NCBI RefSeq assembly: GCF_050633145.1
Contig: NZ_JBOEFY010000012.1
Span: 62,001-126,000 of the forward strand
Length of the DNA: 64,000 nt
Direction of reading: 5' to 3'
Source of the DNA: Kordia sp050633145
GTDB taxonomy: Bacteria > Bacteroidota > Bacteroidia > Flavobacteriales > Flavobacteriaceae
In this document: piece after piece, positions 17,401-24,997 of the stretch
How positions within the stretch are numbered: the first letter of the stretch is position 1
Layout of the letters: each line of letters starts with the position of its first letter
Program-made: the position numbers and the translations under genes
Notes under the pieces: model-generated
The model's database searches: none
Seen by the model: only the letters and a program-made list of their open reading frames with translations
Told to the model about the DNA's origin: nothing

Positions 17401-18915
17401 TTAGTTCGTTGGAACTACAGTAACTCCTGGATAGTATCCTGCAGTTACTCTTGGTACATTAGCACCATATTTTTCATTTACAACTCTAATGAATTCGTCT
17501 GCAACAATTGCATAACCTCTTGAGTTTGGATGTACACCATCTAAAGAGAATACTGCTGTAGATATTGCATCGCTAGATCCATCAAAATAGTTGTTTGTAT
17601 AAATTTGCCCATCAGCAGTACGCAAACCAGAAACTAATTCTTCTAATTTAACTGCCATATCTGCTACTGCTAAATCATTTGCTGCTGCAATAGCCACAAT
17701 TGTATTGTTGTATGCTGTTCTAGCATTTCTCACCAATTGAATTTCTGTAGCAGTTAATACCCAGTTATCAGCTAAAGGCACTCCAACTCCATTTATAGAA
17801 GCAGGATTTCCTGGCTCCGCGAAGGTTCCGATGAATCCTAAAGATGGTAATACCATTAAATCATCTATTGTTGCTTGTCTGTAGCTTGGAATTCCAGATC
17901 CAGTAAGATTTGTCAAGTCTTCATCAACTATAACTACTGCATTTTGACCTGCAGAGAATGAAATTGTTCTTTGCGCCGCTTCCGATGCTGTAATTAAACC
18001 ATTTGCTGCTGCAAATTGCAATCCTCCATTATACCCTGCATAACCACCGTTAGCAAGCGCTGCAGTTTGTGCATCCATTGGAATTGGATTGTAAGGAACT
18101 GTTGTAAAGTATGGAATAGATGTTACATCTGGTAAAGTAGCTACCACACCTTTTGCTCCGTTAGCCGTTAAGGCATCAACTAAAGCTTGGTATGTAAATG
18201 CAAATACACCTGGATCTGTAATATCGTTAAATCCATAAGATAATACATTTGGATTTCCTGTTCTATCAACTCCTACTCCTCCAGAAGTCGCATATGATAA
18301 GATATCATTGTTTCCTATCCAAAGTGCAAAAAACGTAGGATTTAAAGAAGTTGCATCTCCAATTACTGTAGCATTTGATGTCGTTGCATGTCTTACATAG
18401 TAAGGGTTTGCTGCTCCGATTGCTAAGTTATTAATATCTCCGTATCCCGGAAAACCTAAGTGAAAAGATTTTGCACCTGGAACTCCCATGTTATTGTATG
18501 CAGTTTGCTGCAATGACGATACTTCTGCAGTAGGTGCTATATTTAGGTTTTCTGGTCTTCCTTGACTTGCGTCAATTACCAAACGCGTATCAAACCCTGG
18601 TAATGGATTTCCTGCTAATAAGAATCCTCCTGAATCATTTACATCATCATCATATGATGGTTGTGTAAATGCTCCTCCACCAGCAAAAGCAAATTTCTCT
18701 GCCATGATGTTTGGAAATGAGTTTTGTTGTCCGCTTCTAAATACAGTTCCATCCTGAAAACCAGCTGTTAGTGAGTTACCAACTGCAACAAATGTTGTAA
18801 AGTCTGCCGATCCACTTGTATACGTTCCGCTTTCGTCAATTGGATTATCAAATTCTGGTTCACAAGCAAATAATCCTAACGCTAATACTGCTATATATTT
18901 TATATTATTTTTCAT
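17401..18915 (-). CDS. SGNH/GDSL hydrolase lipoprotein
   Basis: 504-aa lipoprotein from ATG 18915 (MKNNIKYIAVLALGLFACEPEF): the lipobox LFAC puts the lipidated Cys at residue 18. The frame is open farther upstream, but this start places the signal correctly. SGNH blocks are visible: block I GNSLTAG (46-52, in place of GDSL), block III WIGNND (about 204-209), and block V D459-G-V-H462. It is probably a surface or periplasmic esterase/lipase. The gene follows a FadL/OmpP1-type porin with a 19-base gap and one shared terminator, so a role in releasing fatty acids from exogenous lipid, with uptake by the porin, is a reasonable inference. Confidence 0.88.
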   Translation of the reverse strand: MKNNIKYIAVLALGLFACEPEFDNPIDESGTYTSGSADFTTFVAVGNSLTAGFQDGTVFRSGQQNSFPNIMAEKFAFAGGGAFTQPSYDDDVNDSGGFLLAGNPLPGFDTRLVIDASQGRPENLNIAPTAEVSSLQQTAYNNMGVPGAKSFHLGFPGYGDINNLAIGAANPYYVRHATTSNATVIGDATSLNPTFFALWIGNNDILSYATSGGVGVDRTGNPNVLSYGFNDITDPGVFAFTYQALVDALTANGAKGVVATLPDVTSIPYFTTVPYNPIPMDAQTAALANGGYAGYNGGLQFAAANGLITASEAAQRTISFSAGQNAVVIVDEDLTNLTGSGIPSYRQATIDDLMVLPSLGFIGTFAEPGNPASINGVGVPLADNWVLTATEIQLVRNARTAYNNTIVAIAAANDLAVADMAVKLEELVSGLRTADGQIYTNNYFDGSSDAISTAVFSLDGVHPNSRGYAIVADEFIRVVNEKYGANVPRVTAGYYPGVTVVPTN

Positions 18916-18934
18916 TTTTTTCTGCTCTTTGATA

Positions 18935-20188
18935 TTATAATTTGTACGATACTCCAATTCCTGCTACTAAAGCATTCGATTTATACTCTCCTTCAAATGA
19001 TAAACGTTGTCCTGCTTCTACAAAGCTATTATACGAATTATCAATTTCATTTGAATGTACATATAATACAGAGGCATCAATTGCCCATCTACTATTTAAG
19101 TTATACGAAAAACCAGCTGTAAAGTTTACTGAATCTGGTCTTGGCGTTTCTGGCGCAAAGAATCCATCTCTAATTGGTGATTCGTCAAAGTAAAATCCTG
19201 CTCTAACAGTTACTTTTTGAGAAGCTTCATACTGTGCTCCAATTTTGTAGATAGATGAATTTTTGTAGTTTCTTGGGTTTCTTGACAATCCTGCTGAGTT
19301 GAAAAATTGTACATCTAATGATTTGTACGCATCCCAAAATGTTCTTGTATAATCAAAAGCAATTAACCATTTGTCTGCTGGCTTAAAAGAAGCTCCAAAC
19401 GTTAATTCTGCTGGCAATGGTAAAGATGCTGTGAAGTCTCCATCAGCAAAACCTGCTGCTAAAGCTCCTGGCAAGTTTTCAAAATCTGCCGTTCCATCAC
19501 CTCTTTCAACATCCATATTAATTTTTGAACGATAATTAAATCCTAAGTTAATATCTTCCGTTGGACGAAACATAGCTCCAATTGTATAACCCCAAGCATT
19601 GATTCCAGAAGCATCAATTGTTACATTAGAACGATTTCCAGCTTCATCTGATAAACTTCTAGATAAGTTTCTATTAAAGTTTACAGCTCCTGTTACATAT
19701 ATTGGTCCACCACCAACACTTAATTTATCAGATATTTTGATCGAAATTGTAGGTTGAACAAAAATTGCTGATAATTCAATATTGTTTACTAAGTGTGATC
19801 CTTCCCAATCTGTTGGCCATTCTACTCTACTTCCGTAAGGTGTATATATTGCTATACCTGCAGACAACCAATCGTTAATTTTATAAGCTCCATACGCATA
19901 AAATGGAGTTCCAACTGGATTGTCAGCTTCTGCTGAATACCCAAATTCTCTGTTTTGATATGATGTATTTGAAAGCACAGCTGCTGCTCCTAGTGATACA
20001 TTAAGCTTCCCATCTAAATATACTAGACCTGCAGGGTTGAAAAATGCTGATTCCGCACTTGTTACAACCGCAACTCCCGTATGTCCCATTGCCAATTGCT
20101 TATGACCTTGTACTCCGACTCTATATCCTCCAGCATATACTACCGAAGCCGAAAATGCCATGGTCAGTACCAATAATAGTTTCTTCAT
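18935..20188 (-). CDS. OmpP1/FadL family outer membrane transporter
   Basis: 417-aa outer-membrane beta-barrel of the FadL/OmpP1/TodX family, which lets hydrophobic compounds such as long-chain fatty acids cross the outer membrane. A signal peptide ends near VVYAGG. Then comes the FadL N-terminal pattern GVQGHKQLAMGHTGVAVVTSAESAFFNPAG (the NPAG motif near 47-55), followed by alternating barrel strands and an aromatic C-terminal strand (GIGVSYKL). It forms an operon with the SGNH lipoprotein gene downstream. The promoter at 20239-20268 fits the Bacteroidota consensus exactly. Substrate inferred from family and neighbour. Confidence 0.92.
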   Translation of the reverse strand: MKKLLLVLTMAFSASVVYAGGYRVGVQGHKQLAMGHTGVAVVTSAESAFFNPAGLVYLDGKLNVSLGAAAVLSNTSYQNREFGYSAEADNPVGTPFYAYGAYKINDWLSAGIAIYTPYGSRVEWPTDWEGSHLVNNIELSAIFVQPTISIKISDKLSVGGGPIYVTGAVNFNRNLSRSLSDEAGNRSNVTIDASGINAWGYTIGAMFRPTEDINLGFNYRSKINMDVERGDGTADFENLPGALAAGFADGDFTASLPLPAELTFGASFKPADKWLIAFDYTRTFWDAYKSLDVQFFNSAGLSRNPRNYKNSSIYKIGAQYEASQKVTVRAGFYFDESPIRDGFFAPETPRPDSVNFTAGFSYNLNSRWAIDASVLYVHSNEIDNSYNSFVEAGQRLSFEGEYKSNALVAGIGVSYKL

Positions 20189-20238
20189 AATAAATAAAAA
20201 TGTTGATTTAAGGTTAATTTTTCGTAAAATTAAAGCAT

Positions 20239-20268
20239 CAAAATTAGCATAAATTATGATAAATACAA
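20239..20268 (-). promoter_or_regulatory. Bacteroidota-type promoter of the fadL-SGNH operon
   Basis: On the minus strand TTG (20268-20266), 19-nt spacer, TAATTTTG (20246-20239). The leader before the fadL-type ATG at 20188 would be about 45 bases. Confidence 0.75.
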
Positions 20269-20315
20269 GGATTAAACGAATTTATTATGCATTCATAGTA
20301 AATTTAAAGTAATTC

Positions 20316-21086
20316 TTAAGAATTCAAAAAAAGCAAGGATTTTTCAAAAAATTCTTTGGGATTTTCAGCGTGTAACCAATGTCCTGCATTTGACACTTCT
20401 TGAATAATTGCTTTTGGAAAGTGTTGCTGTATTGTTTCTTCATCACCTGTAAGAATATACTCCGATTTATCTCCTTTTAAGAATAAGGTATCTTTATCAT
20501 AAAAAGCAAAATTAGACAATGGTTCTCCTACTTCTTCTACATTTTCAATAAGTGCTTCCAAGTTGATACGTAAACCTAATGTTTTGTCTGCTTGCCAGAA
20601 TAAGTTTTTAAGCAAGAATTGGCGTGTGCCAAAATCAGGTACATAATGTTCCATGATGTCTTCTGCTGCACTTCTACTAGTAAGTGTTTCTTTTTGAATA
20701 GCAACTAAGCCAGCCAGTATTTGCTCGTGATGTGTTGGGTAGAATTTTGGCCCAATATCAACAATAATGAGTCTTTCAAGCATTTCTGGATAGTTGACAG
20801 AAAACAACATTGCCGTTTTTCCGCCCATAGAATGTCCTATTAACGAAATACGATCTAGCTGATGATGTTCGCAGTAGCGTTTTACATCTTCCGCAAGGAG
20901 ATCATAATTAAATTCATCCGAATGAAAACTACGTCCATGATTTCGTTGATCTATTAAATGTACTTGAAAACCAGCTGCTGCAAATTTCTTTCCGAGCGTT
21001 TTCCAGTTATCAGACATTCCCAAGAAACCATGTAAAATTAACAACGGCTTTCCTTCGCTCCCAACAATATTAGAATGTAAAATCAT
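20316..21086 (-). CDS. Alpha/beta-fold hydrolase (YbfF-like esterase)
   Basis: 256-aa soluble hydrolase. The nucleophile elbow is GHSMGG with S86, the oxyanion region LHGFLGMSDNW lies at about 18-28, and the likely catalytic His is H236 in NAGHWLHAENP. Length and motifs resemble YbfF-type esterases acting on short acyl or acyl-CoA substrates; the natural substrate is not known. The start ATG at 21086 abuts the stop of pdxJ (1-base overlap), so the two genes are translationally coupled, an arrangement that does not by itself reveal function. Confidence 0.88.
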   Translation of the reverse strand: MILHSNIVGSEGKPLLILHGFLGMSDNWKTLGKKFAAAGFQVHLIDQRNHGRSFHSDEFNYDLLAEDVKRYCEHHQLDRISLIGHSMGGKTAMLFSVNYPEMLERLIIVDIGPKFYPTHHEQILAGLVAIQKETLTSRSAAEDIMEHYVPDFGTRQFLLKNLFWQADKTLGLRINLEALIENVEEVGEPLSNFAFYDKDTLFLKGDKSEYILTGDEETIQQHFPKAIIQEVSNAGHWLHAENPKEFFEKSLLFLNS

Positions 21087-21802
21087 TATTTTAATTTGTT
21101 TAAATACATATTGACAACATTCTCTACACCTAGATATAATGACTCTGCAATTAGCGCATGACCAATAGACACTTCTAGCAAACCAGGAATTTCCTTGGCA
21201 AAAAATTCAATATTATCTAAACTTAAATCGTGCCCTGCATTGACTCCAATTCCCAATTCGTTTGATTGCACTGCACAATCAATGTAAGGCTGAATGGCTT
21301 TTGTATTCCCTAAACTATATTGATGTGCAAACTCTTCCGTGTATAATTCAATACGATCTGTTCCAACAGCTTTAGCTCCATCAATCATTTTTATAACAGG
21401 ATCGACAAATATTGAAGTACGAATTCCGTTATTTTTAAACTCAGTAATCACTTCTGTTAAGAAATCTTTGTGCTTTATCGTATCCCAACCAGCATTTGAA
21501 GTAATTGCGTCTACTGCATCTGGCACTAAAGTTACTTGTGTTGGCTTTACTTCCAATACTAAATCCATAAACTTTTGAATTGGATTTCCTTCAATATTGT
21601 ATTCTGTATGTACAATGGGTTTTAAATCGCGTGCATCTTGGTAACGAATATGACGTTCGTCTGGTCTTGGATGAATTGTGATTCCTTGTGCTCCATATTC
21701 TTGTACATCTTTTGCAAATTTTATTAAATTTGGGACATCACCACCTCTAGAATTTCGTAATGTGGCAATTTTATTTATGTTTACACTAAGTTTAGTTGTC
21801 AT
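21086..21802 (-). CDS. pdxJ: Pyridoxine 5'-phosphate synthase PdxJ
   Basis: Condenses 1-deoxyxylulose 5-phosphate with 3-amino-2-oxopropyl phosphate to pyridoxine 5'-phosphate in vitamin B6 synthesis. The 238-aa TIM-barrel has the family motifs LSVNINKIATLRNSRGG (5-21), GITIHPRPDERHIR (39-52), VTLVPD and the C-terminal GVNAGHDLS and SIGHALIAES. The E. coli enzyme has NIDHIATLRN where this one has NINKIATLRN. It overlaps the downstream alpha/beta hydrolase gene by one base. Divergent from the CBS-domain gene. Confidence 0.96.
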   Translation of the reverse strand: MTTKLSVNINKIATLRNSRGGDVPNLIKFAKDVQEYGAQGITIHPRPDERHIRYQDARDLKPIVHTEYNIEGNPIQKFMDLVLEVKPTQVTLVPDAVDAITSNAGWDTIKHKDFLTEVITEFKNNGIRTSIFVDPVIKMIDGAKAVGTDRIELYTEEFAHQYSLGNTKAIQPYIDCAVQSNELGIGVNAGHDLSLDNIEFFAKEIPGLLEVSIGHALIAESLYLGVENVVNMYLNKLK

Positions 21803-21897
21803 TGCGTTATATTTTTAAACTGGGTACAAAAATACAAAGTTAGCATGCTTAGAAGTAGTTATTTTTAATTAATTTGCGCCCTCAAATCTTTTGTTCT

Positions 21898-22554
21898 ATG
21901 AATATTGCACAATATATATTGAATGACGTTACACCATTATCTATTGATGATGTTGTAAAAGAAGCGCAATTGGTTTTTAATAAACTTACATTTTCGCACA
22001 TTCCTATTACCGAAAACGGAGTCTATTTAGGATGTATGTCTGAGACAGATTCACATTGTTTTGATGCTGAAAAACCTATTAGCGAATGTCGCTATGCACT
22101 GGAACAGTTTTTTGTACGCGCTCAAACCAATTGGATCGATGTTTTGGAAGCGTTTGCGCAAAACTCATCGAACATTATGCCTATTTTAAATGAGAAGAAC
22201 GATTATATAGGTTATTATGAGTTAAATGATATCATTAGTATTTTTAACAAAACTCCTTTTTTACATGAGTTAGGGAGTGTTTTAATTGTTGAAAAAGGAA
22301 TTAAAGATTATTCTTTTAGTGAAATCAGTCAAATTGTAGAATCGAACAATGCGCGTCTGTTAGGTGCATTTATTTCAAAAGCGGAACGTGATGTAGTACA
22401 AGTAACGATGAAGTTGAGCAATGCAGGTTTAAACGAAATTGTACAATCTTTTAGAAGGTATAGTTATAATATTGTTTCTGAATTTGCGGAAGACAGCTAC
22501 ATGCGAAGTTTAAAAGAACGTTCGGATTATTTAGATAAATACTTGAACATTTAG
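21898..22554 (+). CDS. CBS domain-containing protein
   Basis: 218-aa soluble protein (ATG 21898; the frame opens upstream only through a TTG). The first 120 residues carry two CBS motifs (for example LTFSHIPITENGVYLGCMSE and NIMPILNEKNDYIGYYEL), which usually bind adenosyl ligands. The C-terminal part (about 125-218) looks ACT-like. It lies three bases upstream of nadK and is co-transcribed with it. This pairing is common in Flavobacteria; a role in sensing adenine nucleotides for NAD(P) metabolism is possible but inferred. Confidence 0.87.
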   Translation: MNIAQYILNDVTPLSIDDVVKEAQLVFNKLTFSHIPITENGVYLGCMSETDSHCFDAEKPISECRYALEQFFVRAQTNWIDVLEAFAQNSSNIMPILNEKNDYIGYYELNDIISIFNKTPFLHELGSVLIVEKGIKDYSFSEISQIVESNNARLLGAFISKAERDVVQVTMKLSNAGLNEIVQSFRRYSYNIVSEFAEDSYMRSLKERSDYLDKYLNI

Positions 22555-22557
22555 GTC

Positions 22558-23442
22558 ATGAAGATTGGTATTTACGGTCAATTTTACCACAAAAACTCAG
22601 GAGAGTACATTACGTATTTGCTGCACAACTTACAGCAATACGGAGTAGATATTTATATTGAAAAGAAATACTATGAGATTTTTTCAGAGAAAATTGAGGT
22701 AAAAGAAACCTATAAAACGTTTGAATCTTACGCTGATTTAGACGAATCATTCGATTTATTTTTTAGTATTGGTGGCGATGGAACTATTTTGAGAACCATC
22801 ACACTTGTACAAGATTTAAACATTCCTATTATAGGAATAAATACAGGAAGACTTGGTTTTTTAGCAACTATTCAAAAAGAAGAAATTCAAGAAGCGATTG
22901 CTAAAATTGTTAGAAAAGAATACACTGTTATTGAAAGAAGTGTACTTGCGGTTGAAACTTCTCCCACTAATGAAGATATTTTAGAAATGAATTTTGCCTT
23001 AAACGAAGTTACTGTCGCCAGAAAAGATACCACTTCCATGATTACGGTAAAAACACATTTAAATGATGAATATTTAACTTCATATTGGGCAGATGGATTA
23101 ATTGTAGCTACTCCAACTGGCTCTACAGGATATTCACTAAGTTGTGGCGGCCCCGTAATTACACCAAATAATAATAATTTTGTATTAACACCAATTGCGC
23201 CACATAACTTAAATGCGCGTCCATTAGTAATCCCCGATCATACTACCATTAGACTAGAAGTGTCTGGTCGTGAAGACAAACATCTTATTTCTTTAGATTC
23301 TCGAATTGCAACTGTAAACATTAATAGCATGATTACTATCAAAAAAGCCCCTTTTACAGTAAAGCTTGTAGAGCTTAAAGGGCAGAGTTTCTTAAAAACA
23401 CTTCGAAAAAAACTTCTTTGGGGCGAAGATAAACGAAATTAA
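22558..23442 (+). CDS. nadK: NAD kinase
   Basis: Phosphorylates NAD to NADP using ATP. The 294-aa protein has the diagnostic GGDGT motif at residues 72-76 (SIGGDGTILRT), the conserved N-E/D motif (LNEVTVARKDT) and GSTGYSLSCGGPV in the second domain. Cytoplasmic, standard length. It follows the CBS-domain gene after three bases. The two probably share a transcript starting ahead of 21898. Confidence 0.97.
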   Translation: MKIGIYGQFYHKNSGEYITYLLHNLQQYGVDIYIEKKYYEIFSEKIEVKETYKTFESYADLDESFDLFFSIGGDGTILRTITLVQDLNIPIIGINTGRLGFLATIQKEEIQEAIAKIVRKEYTVIERSVLAVETSPTNEDILEMNFALNEVTVARKDTTSMITVKTHLNDEYLTSYWADGLIVATPTGSTGYSLSCGGPVITPNNNNFVLTPIAPHNLNARPLVIPDHTTIRLEVSGREDKHLISLDSRIATVNINSMITIKKAPFTVKLVELKGQSFLKTLRKKLLWGEDKRN

Positions 23443-23495
23443 GAGCAATAAAACCCTGCAAATTATGTTTAAAAGCCATAGGTTTATTTTATGAA

Positions 23496-23526
23496 TTGCC
23501 TATAACAAAAGAGAATACTATATTTG
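23496..23526 (+). promoter_or_regulatory. Bacteroidota-type promoter of the DUF6089-uppS-bamA run
   Basis: TTG (23496-23498), 20-nt spacer, TATATTTG (23519-23526), an exact consensus fit. It lies 16 bases before the ATG at 23543 and heads the envelope-biogenesis gene cluster. Confidence 0.72.
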
Positions 23527-23542
23527 CAAACTTTTGATACCT

Positions 23543-24229
23543 ATGAGAAGACTCGTTATAATGTTGGTTGGTTTTACTTTAGCCCAAACTATGAATGCAC
23601 AACTCCACGAAATTGGAGGGTACATTGGCTATAGTAATTTTATTGGTGATGTGGGATCAACACAGTATATTAATCCAAACCATTTGGCGTATGGAGCTAT
23701 ATATAAATGGAATAGAAGTGAAAGACATTCGTTTAGAGCATCTATCACACGAACACTATTAGAAGGAAAAGATATTAATTCTGATGATCCGTCAAGAAAT
23801 CTAAGAGGATTACAGTTTACAAATACGATTACTGAATTGTCATTAGGTATTGAATTTACTTTTTGGGAATTTAATTTACACGAAACAGATGCGCAAGGCG
23901 CACCATATTTATATACAGGTGTTTCATATTTTGGCTATGACACACTATTTTTGGATGATGGTAAAATTATCTCTTATGGAGATGACAATACTTTTGCTAT
24001 TCCGATGGCATTAGGATATAAAATGACCATTTCAGATAAATGGGTATTAGGTTTAGAAATTGGCGCTCGATATACTTTTACGGATGATATAGATGGAAGC
24101 AATCCAGTAAATGATAAAGAAGATTTTGACAATTTGAAGTTTGGAAATATAAATAGTAACGATTGGTATATGTTTACGGGAATTACCCTAACCTATACTT
24201 TTGGAAAAAAACCCTGTTATTGTTACTAG
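23543..24229 (+). CDS. DUF6089 family outer-membrane beta-barrel protein
   Basis: 228-aa exported protein with a signal peptide (cleavage near TMNAQ, residue 20) and a small beta-barrel pattern, of the DUF6089 family found next to uppS and bamA in many Flavobacteria. Typical features are GGYIGYSNFIGDVG at about 25-38 and the aromatic-rich strands ending YTFGKKPCYCY. No function is established; the conserved linkage suggests a part in outer-membrane assembly. Start taken as the ATG at 23543 because the upstream frame begins only at a TTG. It is followed by uppS after 20 bases. Confidence 0.85.
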   Translation: MRRLVIMLVGFTLAQTMNAQLHEIGGYIGYSNFIGDVGSTQYINPNHLAYGAIYKWNRSERHSFRASITRTLLEGKDINSDDPSRNLRGLQFTNTITELSLGIEFTFWEFNLHETDAQGAPYLYTGVSYFGYDTLFLDDGKIISYGDDNTFAIPMALGYKMTISDKWVLGLEIGARYTFTDDIDGSNPVNDKEDFDNLKFGNINSNDWYMFTGITLTYTFGKKPCYCY

Positions 24230-24249
24230 TGTAGCAAGCAAAAACACGA

Positions 24250-24990
24250 ATGAGTTTAGAGGAGAAAATACAGAAAGACTTTTTGCCGCAACATTTAGCC
24301 ATTATTATGGACGGAAATGGTCGTTGGGCAAAACAAAAAGGAAGACTTCGTGTATTTGGTCATGAGAATGGAACTAAATCTGTACGACAAACCGTAGAAA
24401 CTTGTGCCAAACTTGGTATTAAAAATTTAACACTTTATGCTTTCTCTACTGAAAATTGGAATCGCCCAAAACTAGAAGTAGAAGCATTGATGCGTTTACT
24501 AGTTTCTTCTTTACGAAAAGAACTTAAAATCCTTCAAAAAAACAACATAAAACTACAAGCCATTGGTTCTCTGGACACACTCCCTAAAAGAGCCAAAAGA
24601 GAATTGTTTGAGGTTATCGAAAAGACTAAAGATAACACACACATGACATTAACACTGGCATTGAGCTACGGTTCAAGAGAAGAATTAAAAAATGCTGTTA
24701 AAGAAATATGTCATAAAGTTAAAAATAATATAATTTCTTTGGAATCTATTGACGAATCCATTATTAATCAGCATCTTTACACGCAAAATTTACCAGATGT
24801 AGATTTACTTATACGTACTAGTGGAGAACACCGTATAAGTAATTTTTTGCTATGGCAAATTGCATATGCTGAACTATATTTTACCGACGTATTATGGCCA
24901 GATTTTAGCAAGGAAAATTTATATGAAGCGTTGATTAATTATCAAAATAGAGAACGAAGATTTGGAAAAACAAGCGAACAAATTAATTAG
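24250..24990 (+). CDS. uppS: Isoprenyl transferase (undecaprenyl diphosphate synthase)
   Basis: Cis-prenyltransferase making undecaprenyl diphosphate, the lipid carrier for peptidoglycan and surface polysaccharides. The 246-aa protein has the signature IMDGNGRWAKQKG with the catalytic Asp at residue 21, the substrate-binding FSTENWNRP (about 66-74) and the C-terminal RTSGEHRISNFLLWQIAYAELYFTD (about 195-219), where the usual Q of SGEQR is H. Soluble. It is eight bases ahead of the bamA start, an arrangement conserved in Bacteroidota. Confidence 0.96.
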   Translation: MSLEEKIQKDFLPQHLAIIMDGNGRWAKQKGRLRVFGHENGTKSVRQTVETCAKLGIKNLTLYAFSTENWNRPKLEVEALMRLLVSSLRKELKILQKNNIKLQAIGSLDTLPKRAKRELFEVIEKTKDNTHMTLTLALSYGSREELKNAVKEICHKVKNNIISLESIDESIINQHLYTQNLPDVDLLIRTSGEHRISNFLLWQIAYAELYFTDVLWPDFSKENLYEALINYQNRERRFGKTSEQIN

Positions 24991-24997
24991 AATTTTA

